Source: Planctomycetota bacterium
Lineage (GTDB): Bacteria; Planctomycetota; Planctomycetia; Gemmatales; Gemmataceae
Reading direction: 5' to 3'
Assembly: GCA_016195405.1 (NCBI GenBank)
Contig: JACPZP010000082.1
Location: 1 to 32,650 of the forward strand
Length of the DNA: 32,650 nucleotides
Shown here piece after piece: positions 1 through 8,565 of the stretch. The position numbers and the translations under genes are program-made. The notes beneath the pieces are model-generated. The model ran no database searches. It saw only the letters and a list, made by a program, of their open reading frames with translations, and was not told the origin of the DNA. Within the stretch, counting starts at the first letter, position 1. Each line of letters starts with the position of its first letter.

Positions 1-180
1 GCCGGACGAGCCGGCAGGGGTCAGCGAGGCGCCGTGACGTTCTAGCTTGCGACCTCGTTCACCTGCCGGACGAGCCGGCAGGGGTCGGCCCGGCGCGTGG
101 CGTGTTTGTCTAGCTTGCGACCTCGTTCACCTGCCGGGCGAGCCGGCAGGGGTCGGCCCGGCGCCTCGTAGCGACGCTAG
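1..180. repeat. Tandem array of hairpin repeats (truncated by window edge)
   Basis: A conserved core of about 46 nt occurs at 41-86 and 109-154. The second half of another copy is at 1-22. Variable stretches of 18-22 nt (23-40 and 87-108) separate the cores. Each full core holds a perfect 8-bp hairpin: CCTGCCGG and CCGGCAGG arms at 62-69/75-82 and 130-137/143-150. The loop differs by one base (ACGAG, GCGAG). The array begins outside the window. It ends about 60 nt before the helicase start codon. It resembles the interspersed palindromes of planctomycete genomes. No cas gene is near. Confidence 0.85.
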
Positions 181-236
181 TTTTCGCCCCATCAGAAGCC
201 CTTTCCCAATTTCACCCCATCCTTGACAATAACCAC

Positions 237-2270
237 ATGTCCAACGCCAGCATCCTCGGCTCCGGCGGCGCCATCGCTCGAAAGCTGCGCAACTACGAGC
301 CGCGGCCACAACAGCTGGCGATGGCCGATGCGGTCAGTCGCGCCATCGAAGGACAAACGCATCTCATGGTCGAGGCCGGCACCGGCGTCGGCAAGAGCTT
401 CGCATATCTCGTCCCGGCCGTATTGGCCGCGCTCGCCGACGAAGAGTGCCGCGTCGTCATCTCCACGCACACCATCAGCCTGCAAGAACAGCTTCTGCGC
501 AAGGACATTCCGTTTCTCCAAAGCGTAATGCCCGAGCCGTTCACCGCCGCGCTCGTCAAGGGCCGATCCAACTATCTCAGCAAACGCCGCCTCCGCGTGG
601 CCCGGCAGAAACAAGGAAATCTGCTTTACGAAAGCACCGCCATCGATCAACTTCAAACGATCGCCCGCTGGACCAAAACCACGCAGGACGGCAGCCGCAG
701 CGACCTGGCGTTCAAGCCGCTCGGGGTAGTCTGGGAGTTGGTCGAAAGCGACGCCGGCAACTGCCTCGGCAAGAAATGCGCCGACTACGAGGGATGCTTC
801 TACTTCAAGGCCCGCAAGAACCTCAACAAGGCCCAGGTGCTGGTCGTCAATCACGCCTTGTTCTTCATCGACCTCATGGTTCGCGGCCTGGGGCGCGAGC
901 ACGGCATCCTTCCCGATTATCACGTCGCCATCCTCGACGAAGCCCACACGCTGGAGGACGTCGCCGCCGAGCATCTCGGCCTGCAAATCACCCGCGGCCA
1001 AGTCGAATTCCTGCTCAACAAGCTCCTGCATGAGAACCGCCGCGCCGGAGGTGTGCAGGGCCTGTTGTCCATCCACATGAGCGACGAGGCCTGGGACGCG
1101 CACGCCAAATCGCGGCACGCAACGGAGCGCCTCTTCACCAGCGTCGCCGTGTGGCACCAGGACCAGATCCTCAAGAACCGCAAGCCGGCGGGCGACTCGT
1201 TTCGCGTCCGCGCCAAGGACATCGTCGCCAACGAGTTATCCGGCGAACTCATGAAGCTGTCCTCCGCCATCGACAAAATTCTCGACGGCCTCAAGAACCC
1301 CGAGGAGCAAATCGAGCTGGATGCCGCCTCGAATCGCTGCATGGAATTGGCCGGCAACATTGAAACCTGGCTCGGCCAGAAGAAACCCGATCAAGTCTAC
1401 TGGATGGACGGCCTGGCGACGGGCGGCAAAAAGCTGAGCCTGTCGTGCGCACCCATCGAGGTTGGACCGATCTTGCGCGACCAGCTTTTCGACAAAGTCC
1501 CGACCGTCGTGCTTACGAGTGCGACCATGTCGGTCGGCCAAGGCGCGGAAGGCTTCGAGCATTTCCGCCGCCGGCTCGGTTTTCCGCTACATGACGAGGA
1601 AGGCGCCACGCTCGGCGAGACGTTGCAGCTTGGCAGCCCGTTCAACTACCGCGAGCAGGTCGAGCTGCACCTCTTCCGCCACATGCCCGATCCGACGGCG
1701 AAGGACGGCGCCTTCGAAGAAGCGTGCCTGCAGAAAATCAAGGAGTACGTTACGAAGAGCCGGGGCCGGGCGTTCGTCCTGTTCACGAGCAACCAAACGA
1801 TGCAAGCTGCCGCGTCGAAGCTGCGCGATTGGTTCCGCGACCAGGGAATGCTGCTTCTAAGCCAATCCGACGGCCTGCCCTCGAACCAAATGCTGGAACG
1901 CTTCCGAGACGCCGACGCCGCGGTATTATTCGGCGTTGACAGCTTTTGGCAAGGAGTCGACGTGCAAGGCGAAGCGCTCTCGAACGTCATCATCACGAAG
2001 CTGCCCTTCGCGCCGCCGGACCGCCCCATCCTCGAAGCACGCTCTGAAGCGATCAACGCCGCCGGCGGCAACGCCTTCTTCGACTACAGCCTGCCCCAAG
2101 CGATCATCAAGCTCAAACAGGGTTTTGGCCGCCTGATCCGCACCCGCACCGACACCGGTATGGTCGTGATCCTCGACCCGCGCGTCATGACCAAGCAGTA
2201 TGGCCGAAACTTCCTGGAGTCGCTGCCGGCGTGCAAGCGGTTTGTAGATGGGGTGCAGGTCGCGGGCTGA
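237..2270 (+). CDS. dinG: ATP-dependent helicase, DinG/Rad3 (XPD-like) family
   Basis: Superfamily 2 DNA helicase of the DinG/XPD group, which unwinds DNA 5' to 3' at damaged or structured sites. The protein has 677 residues, normal for the family. Visible motifs are Walker A EAGTGVGKS (46-54), the DEAH box (234-237), motif III-like VLTSATM, FWQGVDVQG, and motif VI QGFGRLIRTRTD near the C-terminus. Family members usually hold a 4Fe-4S cluster with four Cys. Here C176, C181 and C187 keep the CX4CX5C spacing, but the first ligand position (after KGRSNYL) is Ser115, so the cluster may be altered or absent. The ATG at 237 has no clear Shine-Dalgarno sequence; a GTG/ATG further upstream is not supported by homology. 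The gene stands alone, with repeats upstream and a convergent small gene downstream. Family assignment is firm; the exact role is inferred. Confidence 0.93.
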   Translation: MSNASILGSGGAIARKLRNYEPRPQQLAMADAVSRAIEGQTHLMVEAGTGVGKSFAYLVPAVLAALADEECRVVISTHTISLQEQLLRKDIPFLQSVMPEPFTAALVKGRSNYLSKRRLRVARQKQGNLLYESTAIDQLQTIARWTKTTQDGSRSDLAFKPLGVVWELVESDAGNCLGKKCADYEGCFYFKARKNLNKAQVLVVNHALFFIDLMVRGLGREHGILPDYHVAILDEAHTLEDVAAEHLGLQITRGQVEFLLNKLLHENRRAGGVQGLLSIHMSDEAWDAHAKSRHATERLFTSVAVWHQDQILKNRKPAGDSFRVRAKDIVANELSGELMKLSSAIDKILDGLKNPEEQIELDAASNRCMELAGNIETWLGQKKPDQVYWMDGLATGGKKLSLSCAPIEVGPILRDQLFDKVPTVVLTSATMSVGQGAEGFEHFRRRLGFPLHDEEGATLGETLQLGSPFNYREQVELHLFRHMPDPTAKDGAFEEACLQKIKEYVTKSRGRAFVLFTSNQTMQAAASKLRDWFRDQGMLLLSQSDGLPSNQMLERFRDADAAVLFGVDSFWQGVDVQGEALSNVIITKLPFAPPDRPILEARSEAINAAGGNAFFDYSLPQAIIKLKQGFGRLIRTRTDTGMVVILDPRVMTKQYGRNFLESLPACKRFVDGVQVAG

Positions 2271-2323
2271 AAACTCCCAAGCCCCAAGACGGGTCTTTGA
2301 ATCCTGGGGGGTAAGTGACAGCG

Positions 2324-2584
2324 CTAATCGATCATCTTCAATCGCTTCGACAGCGCGACGGAGACAACCTTTGGATCGGTTTCCAGTTCTCGAAGAATTG
2401 AGCCTTTGAATGAGCCGGTGAACATGTGATCGTCGATTCGCGACCGGACTTTGACTCCGGAAGGAACATAAGCCGCGGGCTTGACCTTGAAGATCGCCGT
2501 CAGGAGCGCCTTCGGATCGGCCTGAACTTTGGCCGGCGCCGATGCGAACTCCAGTTTCTTCAATTCATCGAGCTTGATTGCCAT
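2324..2584 (-). CDS. Small protein with an inhibitor-I9/propeptide-like C-terminal half
   Basis: An 86-residue protein starting MAIKLDELKKLEF. The start at 2584 is preceded by GAGGAG about 10 nt upstream; a reading frame extending further upstream lacks this support. The C-terminal half (GSFKGSILRELETDPKVVSV) looks like the end of subtilisin propeptides (inhibitor_I9), whose consensus runs roughly 'F.G.....L..L..DP.V..V'. The gene lies 69 nt downstream of, and in the same direction as, the subtilase at 2654-4744, so the two are probably co-transcribed. Inference: a separately encoded chaperone or inhibitor of that protease. The resemblance is by eye only; it could be an unrelated hypothetical protein. 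Confidence 0.7.
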   Translation of the reverse strand: MAIKLDELKKLEFASAPAKVQADPKALLTAIFKVKPAAYVPSGVKVRSRIDDHMFTGSFKGSILRELETDPKVVSVALSKRLKMID

Positions 2585-2653
2585 GACGTTTGGCTCCTCA
2601 CATCTTCTCATTCTATCCGCGCGGGCACGTGGACACAACAACAAGTGGTCAGG

Positions 2654-4744
2654 TCACCTTCGCCGTGAAGCCGCGGTTTTCTTCTTTCCTCGCGCCGGCT
2701 GCTTGACGTTTCGGGGCTTTCGCGTCTGCGGTTTCTTCTTCCCTCGTGCTTTCAACTTACGGGCTGCCGTTAGTGGCGTGACAGGAAGCGCCGGCGCTAG
2801 CTGGATTACCTCTTGGACCGCGCCCGATGCAAAGATCCGGCCGTTGCCGTAGCGGTCGTGCCATACTGTCCCGGGAGGCGGGTTCTTTCGCGCCGTATTG
2901 GCTAAGATGGTGCGGATTTGCTGATTGCTAAGCGAGATTTGCCTGGCGTTGGCTTCCGCGAGCACCAAAGCGATCACGCCCGTCGTCGCCGGCGCCGCCA
3001 TGCTTGTACCTGATTTACGCACCGTCCCGTTCCCTGTCCGCGAGCGTGCGGCCAAAACGTTGTGCCCTGGCGCGGAAATCTCGGGCTTTTCCCGCCCGTC
3101 GCGGGTCGGTCCCGCACTGGAAAAATATGAAAGCGGCACGCTCGCCTTGTGTGCGTCGTACGACCCGACCACAACCGTCTCGTGACCGCATGAGATCGAG
3201 CCGATCGTCTGGCTATTATCGTGTGGCGCGGCAAATTGCGACTGACCGGCGTCGTTGCGCTCGATCCAAGCGTGCACTCTTCCGCTCTGAACGCTGTCGC
3301 CGTGCAGCCGCATCGTCCACTGGCCCGCCGGCAGAGATTCTTCCAGATAGACTCCGATCGTGTTGTCGTGGTTGTTCGGATCGTCCAGGCGACTGGCCGC
3401 GAACAGCACCACCTTGCCTTGATGCTGAATGGATTTATTCGTGCCCGGACTCACCGAGCCCAGGCTGCTGCCGTCGGGCGCAATGATTTCAAGCGTCAGT
3501 CGATCCGGTCCGGAATACCAAATCTCCAGCTCATTGTGGTCGGCCTGGACTGAAGGGATTTCCCAATTCAGATCCAAGGTCCCATCCGCGGGGACATCGC
3601 CCGACGCGTGAATGCCGTCCGCATAGGAATTGGAGGCGGCGATGGCGACGGCGCGATTCGGCGCCGCCCGCAACAAGCGATCGATGCCCTCCTCGACCAG
3701 CGTGGTGCCGTCGTGCGGACCGCCGTTCGTACCCAAACTGAGATTGATCGCGCAAGGCCGCGTCCCGGCTTCATCCAAAACGAATTGAATCGCCTCCAAA
3801 AGCTGCACCGAGTCGCCAAACGACTTGCCGACGACTTCCTCGCCGCTCCAGGGAATGTCGCTGGCAGCGATTTCGACAAAGATGATGTCGGCTTGCGGTG
3901 CGACTCCCGGCGTGCCGCTTCCCCGGCCGTTGCCCGCGGCAATGTCGGCCACGTGCGTTCCGTGCGTCCCCCGCGGGCCTGCTGGCGGGTCGGGCGGCGG
4001 ACCGTATCCCAGCGCGGCATAGGGATCTTGCTTCGTTAGCGCTTGGTCGATGTCCGCTTTGCGATACAATTTGCCGTAGCCATATGGACTGTCGGCGCTC
4101 GTTGGACCGTTTTGATCCCAGAGCGCCGCCACGCGCGAGCTGCCATTGGACAGACAGAAATTCCGGTGGGCGAAATCCAATCCAAAGTCGATGATTCCGA
4201 CCACGACGCCGCTGCCTCCATTTGCGAGATTCCCTTGAGGCGATAGATCCGCGCGTGCACCGATCTCGCGGATGGTTGCGTGCAGGCTCGGTGTCAACCG
4301 CTGAGCGGCCTTGAGGCTTGTAACGAAAGACTGCCGCCGCACGAATTCCACCCGCGAAAGCGGAATGCGGCCGGTGACGATAAGCGTTCCATCCTGAGCC
4401 GGCGGGCCGACGGTGGCCCCAACGGTGACCTCGCTCAAGCCTTCCCAGGCATCTCGATCCGTGATCTTGGCGAGGACCGCAACTTCATCGACTCCCGTGG
4501 AGCTGCTGGCCATCTTGGCCATTCCGTGCCGTCGCCTGGCCACAAGCCACTGCAAGCGCGGGTCCATCGCAGTCATGGCCAAGTCGGCGACTGCCGTCAC
4601 CGAAGCCCCAAAACCGGATCGGTCTTGCAGCACAAACGCACCCGCGATCGATGAGCGGGACTCAATGTCGATGTCCTCATCTTTTCGCGGTTCTGTCTCG
4701 ACTTGTTCCTCTCGCTGTCTTTCCGGGGGAAACGCAGTCGGCAT
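2654..4744 (-). CDS. S8 family (subtilisin-like) serine peptidase
   Basis: A 696-residue subtilase. The catalytic triad is visible: Asp186 in VVGIIDFGLD, His261 in GTHGTHVADIAAG and Ser581 in SGTSMAAP. The oxyanion-hole Asn372 is in AASNS. Residues 86-165 look like an N-terminal propeptide. Between the Asn and Ser motifs (about 385-500) there is an extra beta-rich segment, comparable in position to the jelly-roll insertion of clostridial Csp subtilases. The first 30 residues are acidic and there is no signal peptide, so the protein may act inside the cell or leave by an unknown route. The last 35 residues are strongly basic (Lys/Arg repeats). The ATG at 4744 has GAGG 7-8 nt upstream. The I9-like small gene follows directly. 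The sigma factor gene at 4967 is divergent. Confidence 0.93.
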   Translation of the reverse strand: MPTAFPPERQREEQVETEPRKDEDIDIESRSSIAGAFVLQDRSGFGASVTAVADLAMTAMDPRLQWLVARRRHGMAKMASSSTGVDEVAVLAKITDRDAWEGLSEVTVGATVGPPAQDGTLIVTGRIPLSRVEFVRRQSFVTSLKAAQRLTPSLHATIREIGARADLSPQGNLANGGSGVVVGIIDFGLDFAHRNFCLSNGSSRVAALWDQNGPTSADSPYGYGKLYRKADIDQALTKQDPYAALGYGPPPDPPAGPRGTHGTHVADIAAGNGRGSGTPGVAPQADIIFVEIAASDIPWSGEEVVGKSFGDSVQLLEAIQFVLDEAGTRPCAINLSLGTNGGPHDGTTLVEEGIDRLLRAAPNRAVAIAASNSYADGIHASGDVPADGTLDLNWEIPSVQADHNELEIWYSGPDRLTLEIIAPDGSSLGSVSPGTNKSIQHQGKVVLFAASRLDDPNNHDNTIGVYLEESLPAGQWTMRLHGDSVQSGRVHAWIERNDAGQSQFAAPHDNSQTIGSISCGHETVVVGSYDAHKASVPLSYFSSAGPTRDGREKPEISAPGHNVLAARSRTGNGTVRKSGTSMAAPATTGVIALVLAEANARQISLSNQQIRTILANTARKNPPPGTVWHDRYGNGRIFASGAVQEVIQLAPALPVTPLTAARKLKARGKKKPQTRKPRNVKQPARGKKKTAASRRR

Positions 4745-4966
4745 GGGCGCACCTCAAAAAGGGAGATAAGTTATGTCACTTAGCCAGAGGCCACAACCGC
4801 CAAAGATCATAACAACGCACTCGCCGAACAGCAAACGAATTGCGGGATCTCAATGGATCAAGCGCCAGGATGAGTCTTCGAATTCCGGGGTCGCGCTTTC
4901 GCGGATCAAAACCCAGCAATCGACGTAATAGTAAGAATAGAGAACCGTCCTCCCGCAGAGTTTTTC

Positions 4967-6352
4967 ATGCCGGTCAGTCACCTAAACGCGCTGCTCGATC
5001 ACCTTCGCAAGACCGGCGTCGTCGGCCAAGCTGGTGATCTGAGCGACGGGCAGCTTCTGCAGAGCTTTAACAGCCAGCGCTCCAACGCTGCTTTCGAAGC
5101 TCTCGTGCGGCGTCACGGTTCGATGGTCTGGGGCGTCTGCCGGCGCCTGCTCCAAAATCACCACGACGCCGAGGATGCCTTTCAAGCAACTTTCCTCGTC
5201 CTCGCCCGCAAAGCCGCCTCCATCGTCCCCAGGGAAATGGTCGGCAACTGGCTTTATGGCGTCGCCCGGCAGACCGCCCTCCGAGCCGGCGCGACCGCCG
5301 TCAAGCGGCGAACGCAGGAGAGACAGGTGATGCAATTGCCCGAACCACCCGCGTCGGACCGAACCGCCGCCCTGGACATGCACGAGATGCTCGACGAGGA
5401 ACTGAGCCGCTTGCCCGACAAGTATCGCGTCGCGGTCGTACTCTGCGATCTGGAAGGCAAGACGAGAGCTGAAGCCGCCCGCCAGCTCAATTGGCGCGAA
5501 GGCACCGTGGCGAGCCGAGTCGCGCGGGGCCGAAGCCTGCTGGCCAAGCGCATGGCACGGCGCGGATTCAAGTTTTCCGTCGCAACCTTGGCGGCGAGCC
5601 TAGCACCCAGCGCCAACGCCCAAGCGCCGGCCTCTCTCGTATCCGCGGTCATCAAATCCAGCGCCGCCGCAACGACTCAAGCGGCCGCCTGCCTCGCTTC
5701 CGCAAAAGTCCTCGCATTAGCAGAAGGAGTGATCAAAACCATGTTGCTATCCAAACTCTCAAAACTGTCCGCTGTGCTGATTATCGCTGTCGCCTGCTGC
5801 GGCATCGGCTATGTCGGATATGTGAACATCGCGAATGGCCAGCCCGCCGCCGAAGAACCGGCCGCCGCCGAGCAGGCCTCGCAGTTCACCAAGAACGTGC
5901 AAATTGGCGGCCCAGCCCAAACCGAAAACGCCGCGGAAGATCCTAAAGACGCTCTCGCGACGAAGGAACAAATCGCCCTATGGCGCAAATTGAGGGACGA
6001 GAGCCAACGAACTTTGCAGGAGTTGATGCAAGCCCGTGCCCTAGCCGCGGACCAGGCCCACAAAGCCCGGCTACGGAAATTTGTGGCCGGGCAGGTAACT
6101 GCTAATAACATTCTCACTTCTTCACAAAGGTTGCAGAGCGCGGAATCGGCATTGGGACTGACAGGCGAAAAGCGCCTTGAACAATTGGAGAGGCAATGGG
6201 GCTACGCCAAGATCGCCTATGAATGTTACAAACCCAAGTTTGACGGCGGAAAAATCGGACCGGACGAGTATTACGCGATCCAGGAATATCTGCTGGAAAT
6301 GGAAATCGCGGTTGCGAAGGCGAAAAGTCAAAAAGGAACTGAGAAGAAATGA
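4967..6352 (+). CDS. ECF RNA polymerase sigma factor with transmembrane C-terminal extension
   Basis: A 461-residue protein. Residues about 43-105 match sigma-70 region 2 (ALVRRHGSMVWGVCRRLL, then NHHDAEDAFQATFLVLARKA). Residues about 140-198 match region 4, with the helix-turn-helix TRAEAARQLNWREGTVASRV. After an Ala-rich linker there is one membrane helix (about 267-287, SAVLIIAVACCGIGYVGYV), then a charged, helical tail of about 170 residues predicted to lie outside the cytoplasm. Ordinary ECF factors have about 180-200 residues; extended ECF factors are a known planctomycete speciality. The fusion suggests a sigma factor that senses the envelope itself and may need proteolytic release (inference). 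The start at 4967 has only a weak GAG upstream. No separate anti-sigma gene is adjacent. The tail has no recognised domain. Confidence 0.9.
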   Translation: MPVSHLNALLDHLRKTGVVGQAGDLSDGQLLQSFNSQRSNAAFEALVRRHGSMVWGVCRRLLQNHHDAEDAFQATFLVLARKAASIVPREMVGNWLYGVARQTALRAGATAVKRRTQERQVMQLPEPPASDRTAALDMHEMLDEELSRLPDKYRVAVVLCDLEGKTRAEAARQLNWREGTVASRVARGRSLLAKRMARRGFKFSVATLAASLAPSANAQAPASLVSAVIKSSAAATTQAAACLASAKVLALAEGVIKTMLLSKLSKLSAVLIIAVACCGIGYVGYVNIANGQPAAEEPAAAEQASQFTKNVQIGGPAQTENAAEDPKDALATKEQIALWRKLRDESQRTLQELMQARALAADQAHKARLRKFVAGQVTANNILTSSQRLQSAESALGLTGEKRLEQLERQWGYAKIAYECYKPKFDGGKIGPDEYYAIQEYLLEMEIAVAKAKSQKGTEKK

Positions 6353-6568
6353 AGCGGCCCCATATAGAAATCCCTTCAGGATTCATTCAGCACAGGGCCG
6401 GATTGTTTCATCGAAATGCCGGATTGTATCTGTCCCAGCGCCTCGCTGAAACCATTTCCCTATCTTGCTTTTTGATAGGCACTTGCAGCCGAAAAATTGC
6501 TTCATCGACGACTGAAACAATCCGCACTTTTCGAGTGCTATCGTGTACCCCGATCCAACGCGAGGAGT

Positions 6569-8242
6569 TTAGCGCGACCCTAAATACTGCTGCCAGCGCT
6601 GTTCCAGCGCATTGAAGTCGCTTTGGTAATGACGGCGTAGTGAGGTGTCGTAGCCTTCGCGGAGGCCGTCGCGGACGAAGGACGTGAATACAAACGGGCC
6701 GCGCTCTTTGCTCAGGAAGTCGGCTAGGCAAACGGCTTGGGCGTAGAAGGCTTGGATGCGGGCGGATTGCGGGTAGTCGTTCATCTCCATCAGTTCTTTG
6801 AGGCCGAAGAGGGCACGTTCGGCCATGACTTTGTTCAAATTGCGGCGGTGCTGGTCGATCTTGTCGCGCGGCTCCGATAGCACCGCGATGCCCTCGTCGG
6901 CCCAGCGCGGCACCTGATGCCGGCCGAACTGGCCCGCCAGCACGACGTGTGTGGTCTCGTGAGGCAGCACCGCCTCGACCATGCTCGGGTTGTCGCAGCG
7001 TAGGTCCATGCGGCGGCCGACCACGCGCTGGCCGCTCGGGTCGCTTTCAATGCGCGTATGCCCCGGCGACGTTCCAGCCACGCCGGTGGCGCGCGTGTAG
7101 TCCGCCACGGTGGCGTGCAGGATGAGTTCGCATTTGGGGGTCCAGGTCTCGCCCTCGGTGTTGAACCACTTGCGGCTCATCTCCACGCGCGTGCTCTCGG
7201 CCACGCGGGCGACTTTCTCGATCACTTCCTTCGCTTGATTGTGGAAGATCAGGAAGTGCGAAGTTTCCGCGACTTGCCAGCCCTGCGGATTGCGGCCCAG
7301 GTGATTCACCTGGACCACGACCGTCGGCGCCGGATCGATGGCGGCGGACGTGCGCGCCTTCTGACGCTGGTCGATTTCGCCCAAAAGCCAGCGGCCGGTT
7401 TTTTCGAGGCCCGGCGCCATCGTCAGCGCGCCTTTGACCTGTTGCTCCAGCCCCATGAGCGTGTCATGCGAAAGCGCGGGCTGATTCAACTGTTCGACGA
7501 CGTGATCAAGCAGGCAATACGCCCAGCGATCCTTGCACTTGGCAAGCGACTCGCGGTCGGCCTTGTAAGCGTCCTCGTAAAGGAGCCGGGCTTTGCTGAA
7601 ATGCTTTTGCTGGAATTCGTCGTCGGCCTTGCGCAACAGAGTCAGCACGAGCTTGGAATTCTCCGCGTCCTTTGGGACCAGACGTTGATTGACGAGGGCA
7701 AACGGATCATCTTTCCCAAACGCGTCCTCGACCTTGCCTCGGGCGGCATTCGGCATCGCGGCGTTCGGAACGCCAGCACTGGGGCGCGGATGATTCTTGG
7801 CGTAGTCGGGAAACGCCGTAGCCTGGGGTGTGGTCGCCGGCGAAGTTGGGACGGCAGTCTTGTTTTCGAGAACTTCGGCGGGCCGCAGCGAGGGATCTTG
7901 TGCCGCGCCGGGTTCGAGAATCGAGAGGCGCTCGATGTAACGGCGCGCGTCCTGGCCGCGGTTGGCCAGCCACAGCTCCTTGATGTGAGCACGGTAGGCG
8001 TCACGCAGCAGGCGCAGGTAGCCGGCGTGGCCGTTTACTTTGGCGAGCTCGGATTCGAGAGTCGTTACCGCCTTTTGCGAGTCGCCGGCGCGGAGGTGAT
8101 CGCGGGCCACCGCCATGGCCTGTTGCAACGCGAGGCTGGACCGCACGCCGCCGTCCCCTTCAGACGGAGAGTCACCTCCGGCGGCAAATTCCACAAGCAA
8201 AAGACTGAAGGTCAAGAGCGAGAGCAAGAGGAGGCGGGCCAT
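6569..8242 (-). CDS. Secreted DUF1570-type metallopeptidase (gluzincin-like)
   Basis: A 557-residue protein. The ATG at 8242 is chosen because AAGGA lies 7-8 nt upstream and the protein then begins with a signal peptide (MARLLLLSLLTFSLLLVEFA). The first half is helical and repeat-like (residues 35-110 and 195-300, TPR-like character). The C-terminal domain carries HETTH (H428, E429, H432) and, 18 residues later, WADEG (E450). Together these give the HExxH...E zinc site of gluzincins. This arrangement is typical of planctomycete DUF1570 proteins. The substrate is unknown. It probably acts in the periplasm. A 216-nt gap without any recognisable gene separates it from the sigma factor gene, and the two genes converge. 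Confidence 0.85.
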   Translation of the reverse strand: MARLLLLSLLTFSLLLVEFAAGGDSPSEGDGGVRSSLALQQAMAVARDHLRAGDSQKAVTTLESELAKVNGHAGYLRLLRDAYRAHIKELWLANRGQDARRYIERLSILEPGAAQDPSLRPAEVLENKTAVPTSPATTPQATAFPDYAKNHPRPSAGVPNAAMPNAARGKVEDAFGKDDPFALVNQRLVPKDAENSKLVLTLLRKADDEFQQKHFSKARLLYEDAYKADRESLAKCKDRWAYCLLDHVVEQLNQPALSHDTLMGLEQQVKGALTMAPGLEKTGRWLLGEIDQRQKARTSAAIDPAPTVVVQVNHLGRNPQGWQVAETSHFLIFHNQAKEVIEKVARVAESTRVEMSRKWFNTEGETWTPKCELILHATVADYTRATGVAGTSPGHTRIESDPSGQRVVGRRMDLRCDNPSMVEAVLPHETTHVVLAGQFGRHQVPRWADEGIAVLSEPRDKIDQHRRNLNKVMAERALFGLKELMEMNDYPQSARIQAFYAQAVCLADFLSKERGPFVFTSFVRDGLREGYDTSLRRHYQSDFNALEQRWQQYLGSR

Positions 8243-8368
8243 GCAAGCATCCTTGCCTGGTAGAGGAAGATGGGGCGAATCGCGCAAGAGGGGAAACCGG
8301 TAGAAAGGGCGGCGCTCCGGATTCCTCCCTGATCCGTTGGCGGGCGGGGAAAAGTGGGTTGGGCCGTT

Positions 8369-8396
8369 TCCCGGTACGGGTCTCCCGGTACGGGTC
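8369..8396. repeat. Two tandem 14-nt repeats with inner palindrome
   Basis: The 14-nt unit TCCCGGTACGGGTC occurs twice without a gap (8369-8382 and 8383-8396). Each copy contains the palindrome CCCG-GTA-CGGG. They lie in the 323-nt gap between the two minus-strand genes at 8242 and 8566. Apart from this and the next repeat, nothing recognisable is seen in that gap. Confidence 0.85.
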
Positions 8397-8494
8397 TCCC
8401 TGGACGGCCGCCTTCCCTGGCGGCGTCTTACGCCCGAGCACGAGGGAGATTAGAAAAGCGACTCGAAAAAAACAAGCGGAAGTGTTTCGAACTC

Positions 8495-8550
8495 GTAGGA
8501 CGGATTTGCAATCCGTCCGTTCGACTGGACGGTTTGCAAAACCGTCCTAC
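8495..8550. repeat. Nested palindromic repeat element (GTAGGACGG family)
   Basis: The outer arms are GTAGGACGG (8495-8503) and its reverse complement CCGTCCTAC (8542-8550). Inside are two smaller palindromes: ACGGATT-TGC-AATCCGT, and ACGGTTT with AAACCGT around a short GCA loop. As RNA it could fold as one long stem or two hairpins. It starts 15 nt downstream of the stop of the PP2C gene (stop at 8566), so it may also act as a terminator, though there is no clear T tract. This is a type of element scattered in planctomycete genomes. Confidence 0.85.
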
Positions 8551-8565
8551 TTTTGAAACGGCCCA

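Noticed and set aside
1..180. CRISPR array
   Set aside because: The variable stretches are only 18-22 nt, the repeat core is about 46 nt with a palindrome typical of interspersed repeats, only about 2.5 units are visible, and no cas gene is present.
192..1157. 321-codon open frame on the minus strand inside dinG
   Set aside because: Antisense shadow of a high-GC gene. The plus-strand frame has all helicase motifs; the minus frame has no recognisable domain.
6349..6615. 88-codon plus-strand frame after the ECF sigma factor
   Set aside because: Overlaps the sigma stop and the end of the convergent gene; no ribosome site or domain. The 216-nt gap is treated as non-coding.
7058..8263. 401-codon open frame on the plus strand inside the DUF1570 gene
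   Set aside because: Shadow. The opposite frame carries a signal peptide and the HETTH zinc site.
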